A stretch of DNA of 64,000 bases from BJGO01 sp039810885 (GCA_039810885.1 JBDHXV010000008.1:1-64000), one strand, 5' to 3'. Shown: positions 28,401-37,714, counted from the stretch's first letter. Program-made: numbers and translations. Notes: generated by a model from the sequence alone, not told the origin.

Positions 28401-28518
28401 TGTCTGCTATGATTTCCTCTACGGGAATCTCTTCAGCAAATTCTTTATTGCGAAGTTCCATGTATGAGGCCTCTTTGTGTAGTTCATCAAGGCCTTTCCA
28501 GTATTTATTAGTATCCAT
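25405..28518 (-). CDS. actB: Alternative complex III subunit ActB (molybdopterin-like plus Fe-S protein)
   Basis: 1037 residues. A Tat-like signal (SGRRDFLKLMGFSVTAATVAASC) sits about 45 residues from the start. The large middle part has the molybdopterin-oxidoreductase fold, but no cofactor-binding motif is recognised, as usual for ActB. From about residue 765 the ferredoxin part holds four clusters, with cysteines in CIGCGACGVAC, CQHCNNAPCENVC, CVGTRYCANNC and CSFC plus ACQTAC. Electrons from the quinol site pass through these clusters to the haems of ActA. It lies 31 bases after actA. Confidence 0.95.
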   Translation of the reverse strand: MDTNKYWKGLDELHKEASYMELRNKEFAEEIPVEEIIADTLTKKTSGRRDFLKLMGFSVTAATVAASCKIPVKQAIPYAIKPEEIVPGLANYYASTFADGTDYCSVLVKVRDGRPIKIEGNSNSAITKGGTSARAQASVLALYDSRRQRKPTKGTGEIEWSQADNEIIEKLKSIKASNGQIRILSGTLLSPSTRQVINNFILEYPTTKHVVYEPISYSAIADANEKSFGKRVIPGYNFDKANVIVGFACDFLGTWVSPVEHTKQYVTNRKLHKDKQTMSRHYHVESRLSLTGSNADVRIPLKPSDVKRTLVALYNKIASSTGGSSAGTVTIPSKAEAAVSAMANDLLASKGTSLVVCGLNDLSCQILTNAINNLLGNYGSTIDLTNHSLVGQANDKAVNDLIGELNNGSVAAVIIYNANPAYSLPNGTAFGEALKKAGLSITINDRADETGSLTQYSLPDNHYLESWNDAEPKAGSYSLVQPTIAPLFSTRQGQDSLLIWSGKTTSYDAVIRDYWKNNIFTKQNKFSSFEDFWENSVRYGVCDTTTSSPSPTTFNGDVVTAANVIANIKSSEIELVLYESVGIGNGKYANSPWLQEMPDPITKATWDNYICLPVQYAMDNKIADGDLVSIKSGNTELTLPALRQPGLANGTFAVALGYGRTLAGRAGNGVGKNAYVFVGFDGQNFSYDGAAVTLSIAGGVHALAMTQTHHSIEGRPIVRETTLSEYKRNNAASNEDRVKEPEYAENSLYPGHEYSPLKWSMSVDLNSCIGCGACGVACTAENNVPVVGKDEVLRAHEMHWMRIDRYYSFTNPNSSLLADRVTKEKEYDHHYGSAFVTDYENVNVAFQPLMCQHCNNAPCENVCPVAATNQSTEGYNQMAYNRCVGTRYCANNCPFKVRRFNWLDYTTADSFPYNTATETLRVGMLDNITRMVLNPDVTVRSRGVMEKCSFCVQRIQDVKLQAKKENRTVGGDEVKTACQTACPSDAIVFGNIKDPNSTVSKLATNERTYHALAELDIAPAVSYMVKVRNIEEIQSKA

Positions 28519-28549
28519 TAAGCAATTTTCTTTTTAGGATATTACTTGA

Positions 28550-29791
28550 TTAGTAGTGACATTTTTGACATTCGGTACCTCCGAGCATTCCTTCGGTTAC
28601 CTTTTTAACCTTTCCGCTCTTTACATCTTCATGTAGTTTCTCAAACTGTGTATAATAGTTGTTTGATGCAAATTGCACTTCAGTTTGACGGTGACAATTT
28701 ATACACCATCCCATTGATAAACTGGTAAATTGCTCAACCTTATCCATAGTTTCTATTGGGCCATGACAAGTTTGACACGCCACCTTACCCGCAACCACAT
28801 GTTGAGAATGGTTGAAATATACATGATCAGGTAGGTTATGAATTTTAATCCACTTAATCGGTGTGTTGGTTTCGTAGGCCTTTACAATTTTTGCAATTTC
28901 AGCCGTACCCTCTGGTGTACGCCCTTCTTGAACGCCCTTATGACAATTCATACACACGTTAACAGATGGGATGCCGGCAGTCTTACTCTTCTCTGCACCC
29001 GAGTGGCAGAATAAACAGTTTATCTGATTTGTGCCTGCATGAACCTTATGTGAATATTTTATAGGTTGTTCAGGAGAATATCCTTTAGAATGGCCAAGTT
29101 TCATTGCCTTCTCTACTGTTGTATAGCCTAATAAAGCAATGAATATTAATAATATTACGGCAATCGTATTTTTCTGACGCAATACTTGTAATAAGGATTT
29201 AGGCTCGGAAACCGGCTCTCCATTCTTTGCTTGCTTAAGTGTTCTTAGACGTGATATAATTCTATTAAGGAAAATGGCAACCAGGATAAATACTACAAGT
29301 ATGATATATAGAACAGGCTTGTAGTTTGTTGTTTCGGTTGGTGTTGTCTCAGTACCGGTATCGGTTGATGTTGCCCCTGCGTTTGTTTGTGTACCACCGC
29401 CTGCACTTTCTTGTGCGATATAGGCAATGATAGACTTAACATCGTCGTCACTCAAGTTTGTAAAGGGTGGCATCTCGTTCTTGCCGAATTTTTCCCAGAT
29501 GGAGATTGCGTCTTTATCGCCGCTCTTGCGAAGCTCTTGATTATTTTGTACCCATTTAATTAACCATGCCTCAGTGCGTGTTTTATTAATATCTTTTAAC
29601 GCAGGGCCAACCAGATCCGCATCCATTTTGTGACAGGCGGAGCAATACTGTTTAAATATCTTTTGACCTGCAGCAGGCGAAACTTCCGCACGAATAGTAA
29701 ATGAACTAATTAAAAAAATACCGATTAGAAGCAGTAAGGAACTTTGGCTAAAGCCTTTGTATGTCAAGCGTTTGCGTATATGTTTGAGCAT
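28550..29791 (-). CDS. actA: Alternative complex III subunit ActA, multihaem cytochrome c with N-terminal cytochrome domain
   Basis: 413 residues and first gene of the respiratory locus. Six CxxCH haem sites are visible: CSACH (50-54) in an N-terminal class I cytochrome c domain ending near EMPPFTNLSDDDVKSIIAYI, then CLFCH, CMNCH, CQTCH, CINCH and CQKCH in the C-terminal pentahaem part. A signal peptide or first helix precedes the N-terminal domain. Two hydrophobic segments (about 158-178 and 208-225) separate the halves. ActA collects electrons from ActB's Fe-S clusters. The fused mono-haem domain could shuttle electrons to CuA of the oxidase. Confidence 0.93.
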   Translation of the reverse strand: MLKHIRKRLTYKGFSQSSLLLLIGIFLISSFTIRAEVSPAAGQKIFKQYCSACHKMDADLVGPALKDINKTRTEAWLIKWVQNNQELRKSGDKDAISIWEKFGKNEMPPFTNLSDDDVKSIIAYIAQESAGGGTQTNAGATSTDTGTETTPTETTNYKPVLYIILVVFILVAIFLNRIISRLRTLKQAKNGEPVSEPKSLLQVLRQKNTIAVILLIFIALLGYTTVEKAMKLGHSKGYSPEQPIKYSHKVHAGTNQINCLFCHSGAEKSKTAGIPSVNVCMNCHKGVQEGRTPEGTAEIAKIVKAYETNTPIKWIKIHNLPDHVYFNHSQHVVAGKVACQTCHGPIETMDKVEQFTSLSMGWCINCHRQTEVQFASNNYYTQFEKLHEDVKSGKVKKVTEGMLGGTECQKCHY

Positions 29792-30124
29792 TCGTACTCA
29801 ATTTTGTGCGCACAAATATATAGGCGCACATAACATTTTTCAATCTTTTCAAATGAATTTTCAACATTGCATTGGTTATCCACAACGTCTTTAAATATTC
29901 TTTGATGAATGCTTTTTTGAAAAATAGATACTTGTAACAAACATTACATTCTCTAACTCAATAAATTAGGGTTTGTGATTTATATTATTAATGAAACTAA
30001 TTCATTAATTTATATTGTGTCTTTTATGTAAAATAAACAATATAAATTTAGAACTATTCTAAATAGTCTAATTCCTGATATAGAAATTCAGTTTTTATTT
30101 AGTCTTGTTAAAATTTCTATTGAA
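29792..30124. other. Divergent AT-rich intergenic region between actA and an S9 peptidase gene
   Basis: 333 bases without a coding frame I can support. It must hold the promoter of the actA-to-oxidase locus on the minus strand and of the S9 peptidase on the plus strand. A candidate for the first is given separately. On the plus strand a TAGTCTTG at about 30099-30106 is one base off the -7 consensus. A single exact DnaA-box sequence (TTATCCACA, 29876-29884) is present but isolated. Confidence 0.6.
29813..29820 (-). promoter_or_regulatory. Candidate -7 box for the actA respiratory locus
   Basis: On the minus strand this reads TATATTTG, an exact TAnnTTTG. A TTG (within ATTG, 29841-29844) lies 20 bases upstream, in range for the -33 element. 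The actA ATG is 21 bases downstream of the box, giving a short leader. Confidence 0.55.
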
Positions 30125-32164
30125 ATGAACTTGAATAAACTACCTTTTCTTATCACCCTTTTACTTTTACCGATAATAGCTTTTTCTCAATCTAAAATGA
30201 ATGAAGCGTTGTTATGGACTCTTAATAGGTTAACGATTGAACCTTTAAGCTCCGATGGTAAAATGATATACTTCGGTATTTCTAAACCTGATATTGCAAA
30301 TGATAGAACGGAACGAAACATTTACTCTGTGTTACTGGATGGTAGCGATTTTAAACAAGTAACACACACATCAGGAAGCGAGGAAAATATTGTGCCGTTA
30401 AAGAATGGTAAAATTCTATACTCCTATAATAATCAGATTTGGTTAGCTAATGCAGATGGAAGTGAATCAAAAAGCATAAGCTCCGAAGGTATAGAATACA
30501 GCAATTTCAAGTTAAATGCAGCAGAAAATAAAATTTCATTTTCTCGAGATGTAAAAGTTTTTAAAACTACAGCCGACCTGTATCCTGATTTACAGAAGTC
30601 GAAAGGTCGCGTATTTGACGCTTTGTTTTATCGCCACTGGAATCAATATTCCGATGAATTTGCTTCGCACGTTTTCGTTGCCGATTTTTCAAATTATACC
30701 ATTAGCAACGAAGTTGATATCATGGCCGGTGAACTGTTTGATTGTCCGTTACAGCCTATGGGTGGTTCAGAAGATTTCGTCTTCTCTTCTGATGGTGCTA
30801 AGATTTATTATGTGTCTAAAAAGATACTCGGCACAGCAGAAGCACTCAGCACGAACAGTGATATTTATGAATATAATTTAAGCAACCAACAGACTCGTAA
30901 CGTATCTGAAGGAATGAAAGGATACGACAGAAACCCCATCGAAAGTACTGATGGAAAGTGGCTGGGTTGGCTGAGCATGGCACGTGATGGTTATGAATCA
31001 GATAAACAAGATATTATTCTCTATAACACTTCTACACACTTATGGTCTAACCTTACTCGTGACTGGGACAATACGGTGCAGAGTTTTATTTTTAGTAAAG
31101 ACAATAAGAAAATTTATTTCACCGCATATACCGGAGGCTGTGAGCAGCTTTTTGAACTTACTATACCGCTAGAAAAAAATTTCAACAATAAGAACATAAA
31201 TATTAAACAATTAACTAATGGAGATTTCGACGTAGCAAGCATTATAGGGCAGTCCGGTAATTTTATTTTGTTTAGCCGCACTGACATGAATCATGCTCCC
31301 GACATTTTCAAATTTGATTTGATTAAGAAAACTACATTGCCGGTTACAACAGTTAATAAGGAGATATACAATACGATTAGTTTGTGTCGCGTCGAAAAAC
31401 GAATAATAAAGACAAGTGACAACCTGCAAATGCTAACTTGGGTAATTTATCCGCCTGATTTCGATCCGAATAAAAAATACCCCGCCCTACTCTATTGTCA
31501 AGGGGGACCTCAAAGCGCAGTATCTCAGTTCTATAGCTATCGTTGGAATTTTCAATTAATGGCTTCAAAAGGTTATATCGTTATAGCTCCTAACCGAAGG
31601 GGGTTGCCTGGCTTTGGTACTTTATGGAACGAAGAAATAAGTGGCGACTGGGGCGGCCAAGCAATGTTGGACTATTTGGCTGCCGTAGATTCCATGAAAA
31701 AATTGCCTTTTATTGACGCTTCTCGAATCGGTGCTGTGGGAGCAAGTTATGGCGGCTATTCCATTTATATGCTCGCAGGTATTCACCAAAACAGATTTAA
31801 AACTTTTATAGCTCATTGCGGGTTATTCGATTTGCGTGCTTGGTATGGCAGCACAGAAGAAATGTGGTTTGCAAACTGGGATATAGGGGGTCCCTACTGG
31901 GATCCACGTTTTAAAGAGTTATATAAAAAACATGATCCCATTAATTACGCTGCTAACTGGAATACGCCCATAATGGTTATTCATGGCGGTTTAGATTATA
32001 GGGTTCCTGAAACACAAGGTATGGAAGCCTTTCAACTTGCACAACTTAAGGGAATAAAGAGTCGTTTTATTTATTTTCCCGATGAGGGTCATTGGATTCA
32101 TAAGCCTCAGAATGGAATTCTATGGCAACGCGAATTCTATCGTTGGTTAGAAGAAACGCTATAG
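30125..32164 (+). CDS. Secreted S9-family (prolyl oligopeptidase-like) peptidase
   Basis: 679 residues. A signal peptide ends near residue 21 (IAFSQ). A TolB/PD40-type beta-propeller covers about residues 30-410 and is followed by the hydrolase domain: CQGGPQSAVSQF, Ser in VGASYGGYS, Asp in HGGLDYRVP and His in PDEGHWI. The layout suits DPP5/acylaminoacyl-peptidase-like S9C enzymes, which cut dipeptides or acylated residues from short peptides. Together with the DPP-IV and M1 enzymes here it gives the cell a peptide-scavenging set. It stands alone, divergent from the respiratory locus. Confidence 0.85.
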   Translation: MNLNKLPFLITLLLLPIIAFSQSKMNEALLWTLNRLTIEPLSSDGKMIYFGISKPDIANDRTERNIYSVLLDGSDFKQVTHTSGSEENIVPLKNGKILYSYNNQIWLANADGSESKSISSEGIEYSNFKLNAAENKISFSRDVKVFKTTADLYPDLQKSKGRVFDALFYRHWNQYSDEFASHVFVADFSNYTISNEVDIMAGELFDCPLQPMGGSEDFVFSSDGAKIYYVSKKILGTAEALSTNSDIYEYNLSNQQTRNVSEGMKGYDRNPIESTDGKWLGWLSMARDGYESDKQDIILYNTSTHLWSNLTRDWDNTVQSFIFSKDNKKIYFTAYTGGCEQLFELTIPLEKNFNNKNINIKQLTNGDFDVASIIGQSGNFILFSRTDMNHAPDIFKFDLIKKTTLPVTTVNKEIYNTISLCRVEKRIIKTSDNLQMLTWVIYPPDFDPNKKYPALLYCQGGPQSAVSQFYSYRWNFQLMASKGYIVIAPNRRGLPGFGTLWNEEISGDWGGQAMLDYLAAVDSMKKLPFIDASRIGAVGASYGGYSIYMLAGIHQNRFKTFIAHCGLFDLRAWYGSTEEMWFANWDIGGPYWDPRFKELYKKHDPINYAANWNTPIMVIHGGLDYRVPETQGMEAFQLAQLKGIKSRFIYFPDEGHWIHKPQNGILWQREFYRWLEETL

Positions 32165-32420
32165 TCTTTTTGCTATATATAAAGCTGAGAATAAGGATAT
32201 CTCGATTGCGCTGTGTGTTCAATAATAATATTCATTGCGATTGATCATTACTTTTTTGTTCAATCTAAACGATTAAAATAACGTTGAAACCATACAAAAT
32301 TATAGTCGTAAGAGGCTGCAAAATTTATTAGACATTCTTGGTTTAGTACTACATAACTATAGTGTCATTTCCTCGAATATTCATTAAGCCGATTTTAATA
32401 TTACAAAAAAACACACATTT

Positions 32421-34085
32421 ATGAAACGACTATTAGCAACAATTTTTGCATTTGCGTTAGCAATTAATCTCAATGCACAACAAATTTTAAAAGAGGTCAC
32501 TTTTGACCCATCCGGAAAGGCGAACATCGCCAACCTCAAAGAAGTGCAGGTGGACAACGAAAAGAATGAAATACGCATGTTTTTCCTGACAAAGTCAACA
32601 GAAAAAAGATTAAAAGGGGAAGTACTTTATTTCGATTTAGACTTGAATTATAAGAATAGCGAAAAAGTTGACGAAACTTTAGATGCCGTAAAAGAAAAAT
32701 ACAAACTCAAATTCTCATTAACCGGATGTTCCGAATCTAAAGATCCCTTAATGACTATTGAATCAAATATGATGAACGGTCAGGTTGTGTTTAAGAAAGG
32801 GTATATCCAACGCTTTTATAATTGGAATACCGGGCTTTGTGATGATCGTTTTAAAGTAGAAGATAAAGTGAAACCGAAAGGTGATGCAGGTGAATCCGTT
32901 AAACTTATTACCTGGTGGACACAGAATGAAATTATGAATTATCAACGACTATCCAGCAATGCGAAATATAGCTACTGGAGCAGCACAACGACAGTATCAC
33001 AAGGTCGAGGCGGTAATGTTCGCCAATTGATTGATGCTGAAAATGGCGATGCCTTATTTGTAGGTCTTGTTACCAGTAAATCGACCGACTCGCAGAAAGG
33101 CATGAATTATACGATACAGAAATATAGTGCATCAAAATTGGAGAAATTAGCTGAAACGGATTTAAAATTTGATGTACCTGCTTTGCCGATATATAAACAG
33201 ATATTACTAAATGGCAACATGGCCATGGTATTCTTTCGCAAGGACAGTAAATACGAATATTTAGAAATTGATCTTGATGCCAAAATTGCAGCACGTTATC
33301 AAATTAATTCAAACACTACACAGAAGTGGTTAATAAACAATATTGATGAAACTCCTGAAGGAACATTTATTCACGGTAAATTATCTGCGGCAAACAAATA
33401 TAACCTTGACAAACTTCAAGATGAGTTAATGATGACGCAATATCTTTGGGCTACGCGCGATAAGCTCGAAGGTGATAAGACTTGGGGGTATCAAATAATG
33501 AAGATGGGACAAGATGGGGTCGAATGGATAAAGTCAACCCCTATTGCAGAATTTCAGCAGAAGTTTACTGTTCCTCCGGGAGAAAAAACTAAACCTTATG
33601 ATGGCAGTAGGCTAAAAATTACAGGGTTACAATTAACGAAAACAAAAGATATCCTGATTTCGGCTCAAATTAGGACTAAAGGTGGATATGAATATGGTGA
33701 TGTAGTTGCTTTTTACTATGATAAGAATGGCAATTTGTTAAATAGTTATTTAACAAAACTTCGTGATAAAAATGATTACAATAAAACCACTTCTACAGAG
33801 GTAAGTTTCTATAATTCACCATCTACTAATGACACCTACTGGACCATTTTTGAAGCAGCCGGTGCGAAAAAACGAGGTGAAACTGCACGTGTGCTTTACT
33901 ACCCACGTATCACCCGTATTCAAGATGGCGGAAAGAGCCTATCTCCCTTTGTTGAGATAGGTAAACGTCAATATTTCCTGGATGACAACTTCCCGGTAAA
34001 TTATATGTCTCCAGATACATACCTCTACCTTGGAGCAAGCAAAAACGGCAAGAATCTTTGGTTATGTAAAATCAAGTTTGATTAA
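32421..34085 (+). CDS. Secreted protein of unknown function
   Basis: 554 residues. A signal peptide ends at about residue 19 (INLNAQ). The mature protein is rich in beta strands and charged residues, with no cysteine cluster, catalytic motif or T9SS sorting domain that I recognise. Repeating strands such as GDALFVGLV..., NGNMAMVFFRKDSKYEYLEIDL and KDILISAQIRTKGGYEYGDVVAFYYDKNGNLLNSY suggest a beta-propeller. The periplasm or outer-membrane surface is the likely location. It has its own terminator and no operon partner. Confidence 0.65.
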   Translation: MKRLLATIFAFALAINLNAQQILKEVTFDPSGKANIANLKEVQVDNEKNEIRMFFLTKSTEKRLKGEVLYFDLDLNYKNSEKVDETLDAVKEKYKLKFSLTGCSESKDPLMTIESNMMNGQVVFKKGYIQRFYNWNTGLCDDRFKVEDKVKPKGDAGESVKLITWWTQNEIMNYQRLSSNAKYSYWSSTTTVSQGRGGNVRQLIDAENGDALFVGLVTSKSTDSQKGMNYTIQKYSASKLEKLAETDLKFDVPALPIYKQILLNGNMAMVFFRKDSKYEYLEIDLDAKIAARYQINSNTTQKWLINNIDETPEGTFIHGKLSAANKYNLDKLQDELMMTQYLWATRDKLEGDKTWGYQIMKMGQDGVEWIKSTPIAEFQQKFTVPPGEKTKPYDGSRLKITGLQLTKTKDILISAQIRTKGGYEYGDVVAFYYDKNGNLLNSYLTKLRDKNDYNKTTSTEVSFYNSPSTNDTYWTIFEAAGAKKRGETARVLYYPRITRIQDGGKSLSPFVEIGKRQYFLDDNFPVNYMSPDTYLYLGASKNGKNLWLCKIKFD

Positions 34086-34104
34086 CATATATTTAACTAA
34101 TACG

Positions 34105-34136
34105 AAAAAGCCGACACGATTTGTGTCGGCTTTTTT
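34105..34136 (+). terminator. Terminator after the unknown secreted protein
   Basis: A stem of 13 A-T and G-C pairs (aaaaagccgacac / gtgtcggcttttt) with a five-base loop, running into T residues, 19 bases after the stop codon. Confidence 0.93.
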
Positions 34137-34244
34137 ATTATTTATAGGGATTGAAAATAAAATACTAATTATATAAATCATTTGGATTATACATGTTCTG
34201 TAGCTTGCAGATGTTTCTTAAACTTGCTCTATAATTATCATTTC

Positions 34245-36614
34245 ATGAACCTGAGAGCACGCTGTGTCTTACTGTCCATTAGTATTTGCCTTTCTGCATG
34301 TTACTTCTCAAAAGAGCACTACCCTGCCCATGATTTGATACCCGGGCTTGTTATGCCGGTAACGCTAAACACCGACACGACAACGTTGTTTATAAACGAC
34401 TTTTTGGTAAATGAACAATGGATGGATTCGTTCCATATTTCACCTTCATTAAAAGGCACTCTCAGTACGGATAAAAAGAAATTACTAATCGAAGCCCGAA
34501 AGACTGATTCCAGGTTAAACAACCTTAGATTATATGCTCAAGGATATTATTACGATATTTTGTTAAAGCAGTCGCCTAAAATAGAGGTACAGATACACTA
34601 TAAGCCTAGCACAGTTGAGAAAATGCCCCATTCCGTAGAGCTTGCTTCCGAGCTTAACGGGTGGACTCCAGCGAATACCCCCTTTACTAAACAAAATGAC
34701 GAGTGGGTATGCACCTTATATTTGAATCCCGGCCACTATCAATATCAAATTGTAATAGATGGTAAGTGGGTGCTGGATCCGGCAAATACGCAGAGAGCAG
34801 ATAATAACGTGGGAGGATTTAATTCACTATTGAATGTAGGTAACGATGACCGCACAAATTTTCCTCAACTCATAACCGATACATTCAACTCTCATGAAAT
34901 TACTTTGACCGCACTGAACCAGCCGGACTCGGTGTTTGCTTATTGGCAGAATTTCCGTATTAACACAAATTTGCAGGGCGGAAAAATTAGATTGAATATC
35001 CCTGAAACAGCTAAGCAGATGAAAGAATCATGGTTACGTGTTTTTTCATATAACAAGCTGGGAGAATCTAACGATGTATTAGTTCCATTGTCTATGGGTA
35101 ATGTCGTTGAAAGCACAGACAAACTCACACAAAACGATAAGTACAAAACGATACTCTATTTCCTTATGGTTGATCGTTTTAAAGATGGAGACCCCGGCAT
35201 CAACAAATCGCTTAACGATAAGCGTGTATCCTCAAAGGCCGACTATCAAGGCGGCGACCTGGCCGGAATCACTCAAAAAATTAAAGACGGGTACTTTACC
35301 CGGTTAGGAATTAACTGTATCTGGATTTCACCGATTACTCAAAACCCGTGGACAGCTTATCAGGAATATCCTCAGCCCAGACGTTGGTTCAGCGGATATC
35401 ATGGTTATTGGCCTATTACATTTACGACTATCGATAAACGATTCGGTAATGATGCTGCATTGGATACGCTCGTGGCAAATGCCCACAAAAGAAACATCAA
35501 AGTCATTTTGGATTTCGTGTCCAATCATGTGCATCAAGAAAATCCACTATACAAAAATCACCCCGAATACTTTACCCCGGTTGATTTACCTGATGGCAGA
35601 AAAAATATACGCCTTTGGGATGAGTATAGACTTACTACTTGGTTTGATACGTTCATGCCTGATATTGATTATTCAAAGCCAGAAGTCGTAAAACTTATGG
35701 TGGATAGCAGCGTGTATTGGATAAAACGTTTTAATCTAGATGGTTTTCGTCATGATGCGACGAAACATGTTCCTGAGGTCTTTTGGCGTGCGCTTACAAA
35801 AAAACTAAAGGAAGACATCATCATTCCCCAGCATCGCGACTTGCTTCAAATTGGAGAAACCTTTGGTAGTCGTGAATTAATAGCCTCGTATGTGTCGAGC
35901 GGTATGCAGGATGCTCAATTTGACTTCAACTTATACTTTGATGCGCGCAGTGTATTGGCACAAGACAACACATCGTTTATTTTACTGAAAAACTCGATGA
36001 TCAGTTCTTTCAATTACTATGGGTGGCATTCTTTAATGGGCAACATCACCGGCAATCATGATATCACGCGCTTTATCTCTTTAGCCGGTGGCGCAATGAC
36101 TTTTCAAGAAAATGATAAAGAAGCAGGCTGGAGCAGAGAAATTAAAGTAGAATCTCCCGTAGGTTATTATCGTTTGATGCAGTTACAGGCATTTAACATG
36201 ACCATACCGGGTATCCCTGTAATTTATTACGGAGATGAAATCGGGGAACCGGGTGCAAACGATCCTGATAACCGGCGTATGATGCGCTTCGATATGCTTT
36301 CACAAGAAGAGATGAATGTAAAGTCGGTGGTAGAACGAATTACTAATTTAAGAGATCATTCTATGGCTTTACTTTATGGAGATATTGATATACTCGCTTG
36401 CACAGATACCTACCTTATCTATGCCAGAAAATATTTTAACAACTCGGTGATTGTACTTTTTAATAAGTCGCGGCAGGGAGATAAAATAAGCATAACTCTC
36501 CCGGATTATATTAAATTGAAAAATCCAAAAGCATTAATGGGACACAACTTAGACTTCACGAATAACACCCTAACCTTAGAAATGTCGGCAGTGAGTTTTG
36601 ATATTATACAATAA
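34245..36614 (+). CDS. GH13 alpha-amylase-family lipoprotein with N-terminal CBM48-like domain
   Basis: 789 residues from the ATG that begins a lipoprotein signal (lipobox CLSAC); a TTG 21 codons upstream would spoil the signal. After a linker comes an AMPK/CBM48-like module (ELNGWTPANTPF, then HYQYQIVIDGKWVLDPAN). The GH13 catalytic domain follows with conserved regions DFVSNHVH (I), GFRHDATKHV with the nucleophile Asp (II), LLQIGETFG with the acid Glu (III) and TGNHDITRF (IV). It should hydrolyse starch-like or cyclic alpha-glucans at the cell surface or periplasm, as in neopullulanase/cyclomaltodextrinase relatives. No SusC/SusD pair is nearby. Confidence 0.9.
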   Translation: MNLRARCVLLSISICLSACYFSKEHYPAHDLIPGLVMPVTLNTDTTTLFINDFLVNEQWMDSFHISPSLKGTLSTDKKKLLIEARKTDSRLNNLRLYAQGYYYDILLKQSPKIEVQIHYKPSTVEKMPHSVELASELNGWTPANTPFTKQNDEWVCTLYLNPGHYQYQIVIDGKWVLDPANTQRADNNVGGFNSLLNVGNDDRTNFPQLITDTFNSHEITLTALNQPDSVFAYWQNFRINTNLQGGKIRLNIPETAKQMKESWLRVFSYNKLGESNDVLVPLSMGNVVESTDKLTQNDKYKTILYFLMVDRFKDGDPGINKSLNDKRVSSKADYQGGDLAGITQKIKDGYFTRLGINCIWISPITQNPWTAYQEYPQPRRWFSGYHGYWPITFTTIDKRFGNDAALDTLVANAHKRNIKVILDFVSNHVHQENPLYKNHPEYFTPVDLPDGRKNIRLWDEYRLTTWFDTFMPDIDYSKPEVVKLMVDSSVYWIKRFNLDGFRHDATKHVPEVFWRALTKKLKEDIIIPQHRDLLQIGETFGSRELIASYVSSGMQDAQFDFNLYFDARSVLAQDNTSFILLKNSMISSFNYYGWHSLMGNITGNHDITRFISLAGGAMTFQENDKEAGWSREIKVESPVGYYRLMQLQAFNMTIPGIPVIYYGDEIGEPGANDPDNRRMMRFDMLSQEEMNVKSVVERITNLRDHSMALLYGDIDILACTDTYLIYARKYFNNSVIVLFNKSRQGDKISITLPDYIKLKNPKALMGHNLDFTNNTLTLEMSAVSFDIIQ

Positions 36615-36620
36615 GAGAAA

Positions 36621-37640
36621 TTAGCGTTGTTTTAACTGCCACTTCCATGCCGAGCGCATCATCGAATCAATATTATGTTTCGGATTCCACATTAATAACT
36701 TTTTAGCAAGGGAATTATCAGAATAAATTTGCATAACATCTCCTGCACGGCGAGGAGCTGATTGATAGTGTAACTTTTGCTTGGTTACTTTTTCAAAGGC
36801 ACGAATGGCTTCCAGCACGGTGACTCCGATTCCACTTCCGAGGTTAATAATCTGATGCGGGGCTGCGTTTTTGTTTTTTATTAAGTATTGTAACGCTTTA
36901 CTATGTGCATCAGCTATATCACATACATGCACATAATCGCGTATGCATGTGCCATCGCGTGTAGGATAATCTGTACCATAAATAAATAATGAAGAAAGTT
37001 TTCCGGCTGCGAATTGGGTAATACCGGGCACCAGATTTTCAGGCTTTCCTTTCACTAACTCTCCTATGAGTGCAGATGGATGAGCTCCAACGGGATTAAA
37101 ATAGCGTAGTGAAATGAATTTAGTTGTTGTTGATTTAGATACATCGCCAATTACTTCTTCACCCATACGTTTTGTTCGAGCATAGGGTGAAACAATGTTT
37201 CCTAGGGGTGTTTCTTCCGTTACAGGCATTCGGGTCAAATCGCCATAGACCGAACACGAACTTGAAAAAATAAAATGCGGGGTGCTATAACGTATAGTTG
37301 CTTGCAATAAATGATAAAGCGACACCATGTTATTCTGAAAGTACATGAGTGGCTCACGCACCGATTCGTTCACTGATTTGTATGCAGCGAAATGGATGAT
37401 TCCATCAAAATATTTTTCTTTCTTAAATATTTTTTCAACAGATTCAGGGTTACATAAATCTTCGTAATAGCATTTAATCTTCACACCAAGTATCTGCTCA
37501 ACTCCTTTTAGTAAACGTTTATCTCCACGAGACAAATTATCGACGCACACTACATTAAATCCTTTTTGAACCAAATCCACAAGAGTATGTGAGCCGATAT
37601 AACCTAATCCTCCTGTTACAAAAATTTTCTTTTTAGGCAT
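36621..37640 (-). CDS. galE: UDP-glucose 4-epimerase
   Basis: 339 residues, the usual GalE length. The NAD-binding motif is GGLGYIGSH at the start. FSSSCSVYG supplies the catalytic Ser and YARTK the Tyr-x3-Lys pair; also present are RYFNPVGAH and TRDGTCIRDYVHVCDIADAH. It interconverts UDP-glucose and UDP-galactose for surface glycans. The start used is the second of two adjacent ATGs. A TACTTTTG sequence (minus strand, 37645-37652) immediately upstream matches the -7 consensus, which would make the transcript nearly leaderless. It converges with the amylase gene, six bases away. Confidence 0.93.
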   Translation of the reverse strand: MPKKKIFVTGGLGYIGSHTLVDLVQKGFNVVCVDNLSRGDKRLLKGVEQILGVKIKCYYEDLCNPESVEKIFKKEKYFDGIIHFAAYKSVNESVREPLMYFQNNMVSLYHLLQATIRYSTPHFIFSSSCSVYGDLTRMPVTEETPLGNIVSPYARTKRMGEEVIGDVSKSTTTKFISLRYFNPVGAHPSALIGELVKGKPENLVPGITQFAAGKLSSLFIYGTDYPTRDGTCIRDYVHVCDIADAHSKALQYLIKNKNAAPHQIINLGSGIGVTVLEAIRAFEKVTKQKLHYQSAPRRAGDVMQIYSDNSLAKKLLMWNPKHNIDSMMRSAWKWQLKQR

Positions 37641-37714
37641 CATACAAAAGTACAAGCAAAAGGCACAGAGATAAGTCTATAACTCAAGAATACTATTTTT
37701 TCATCTGAATGAAT

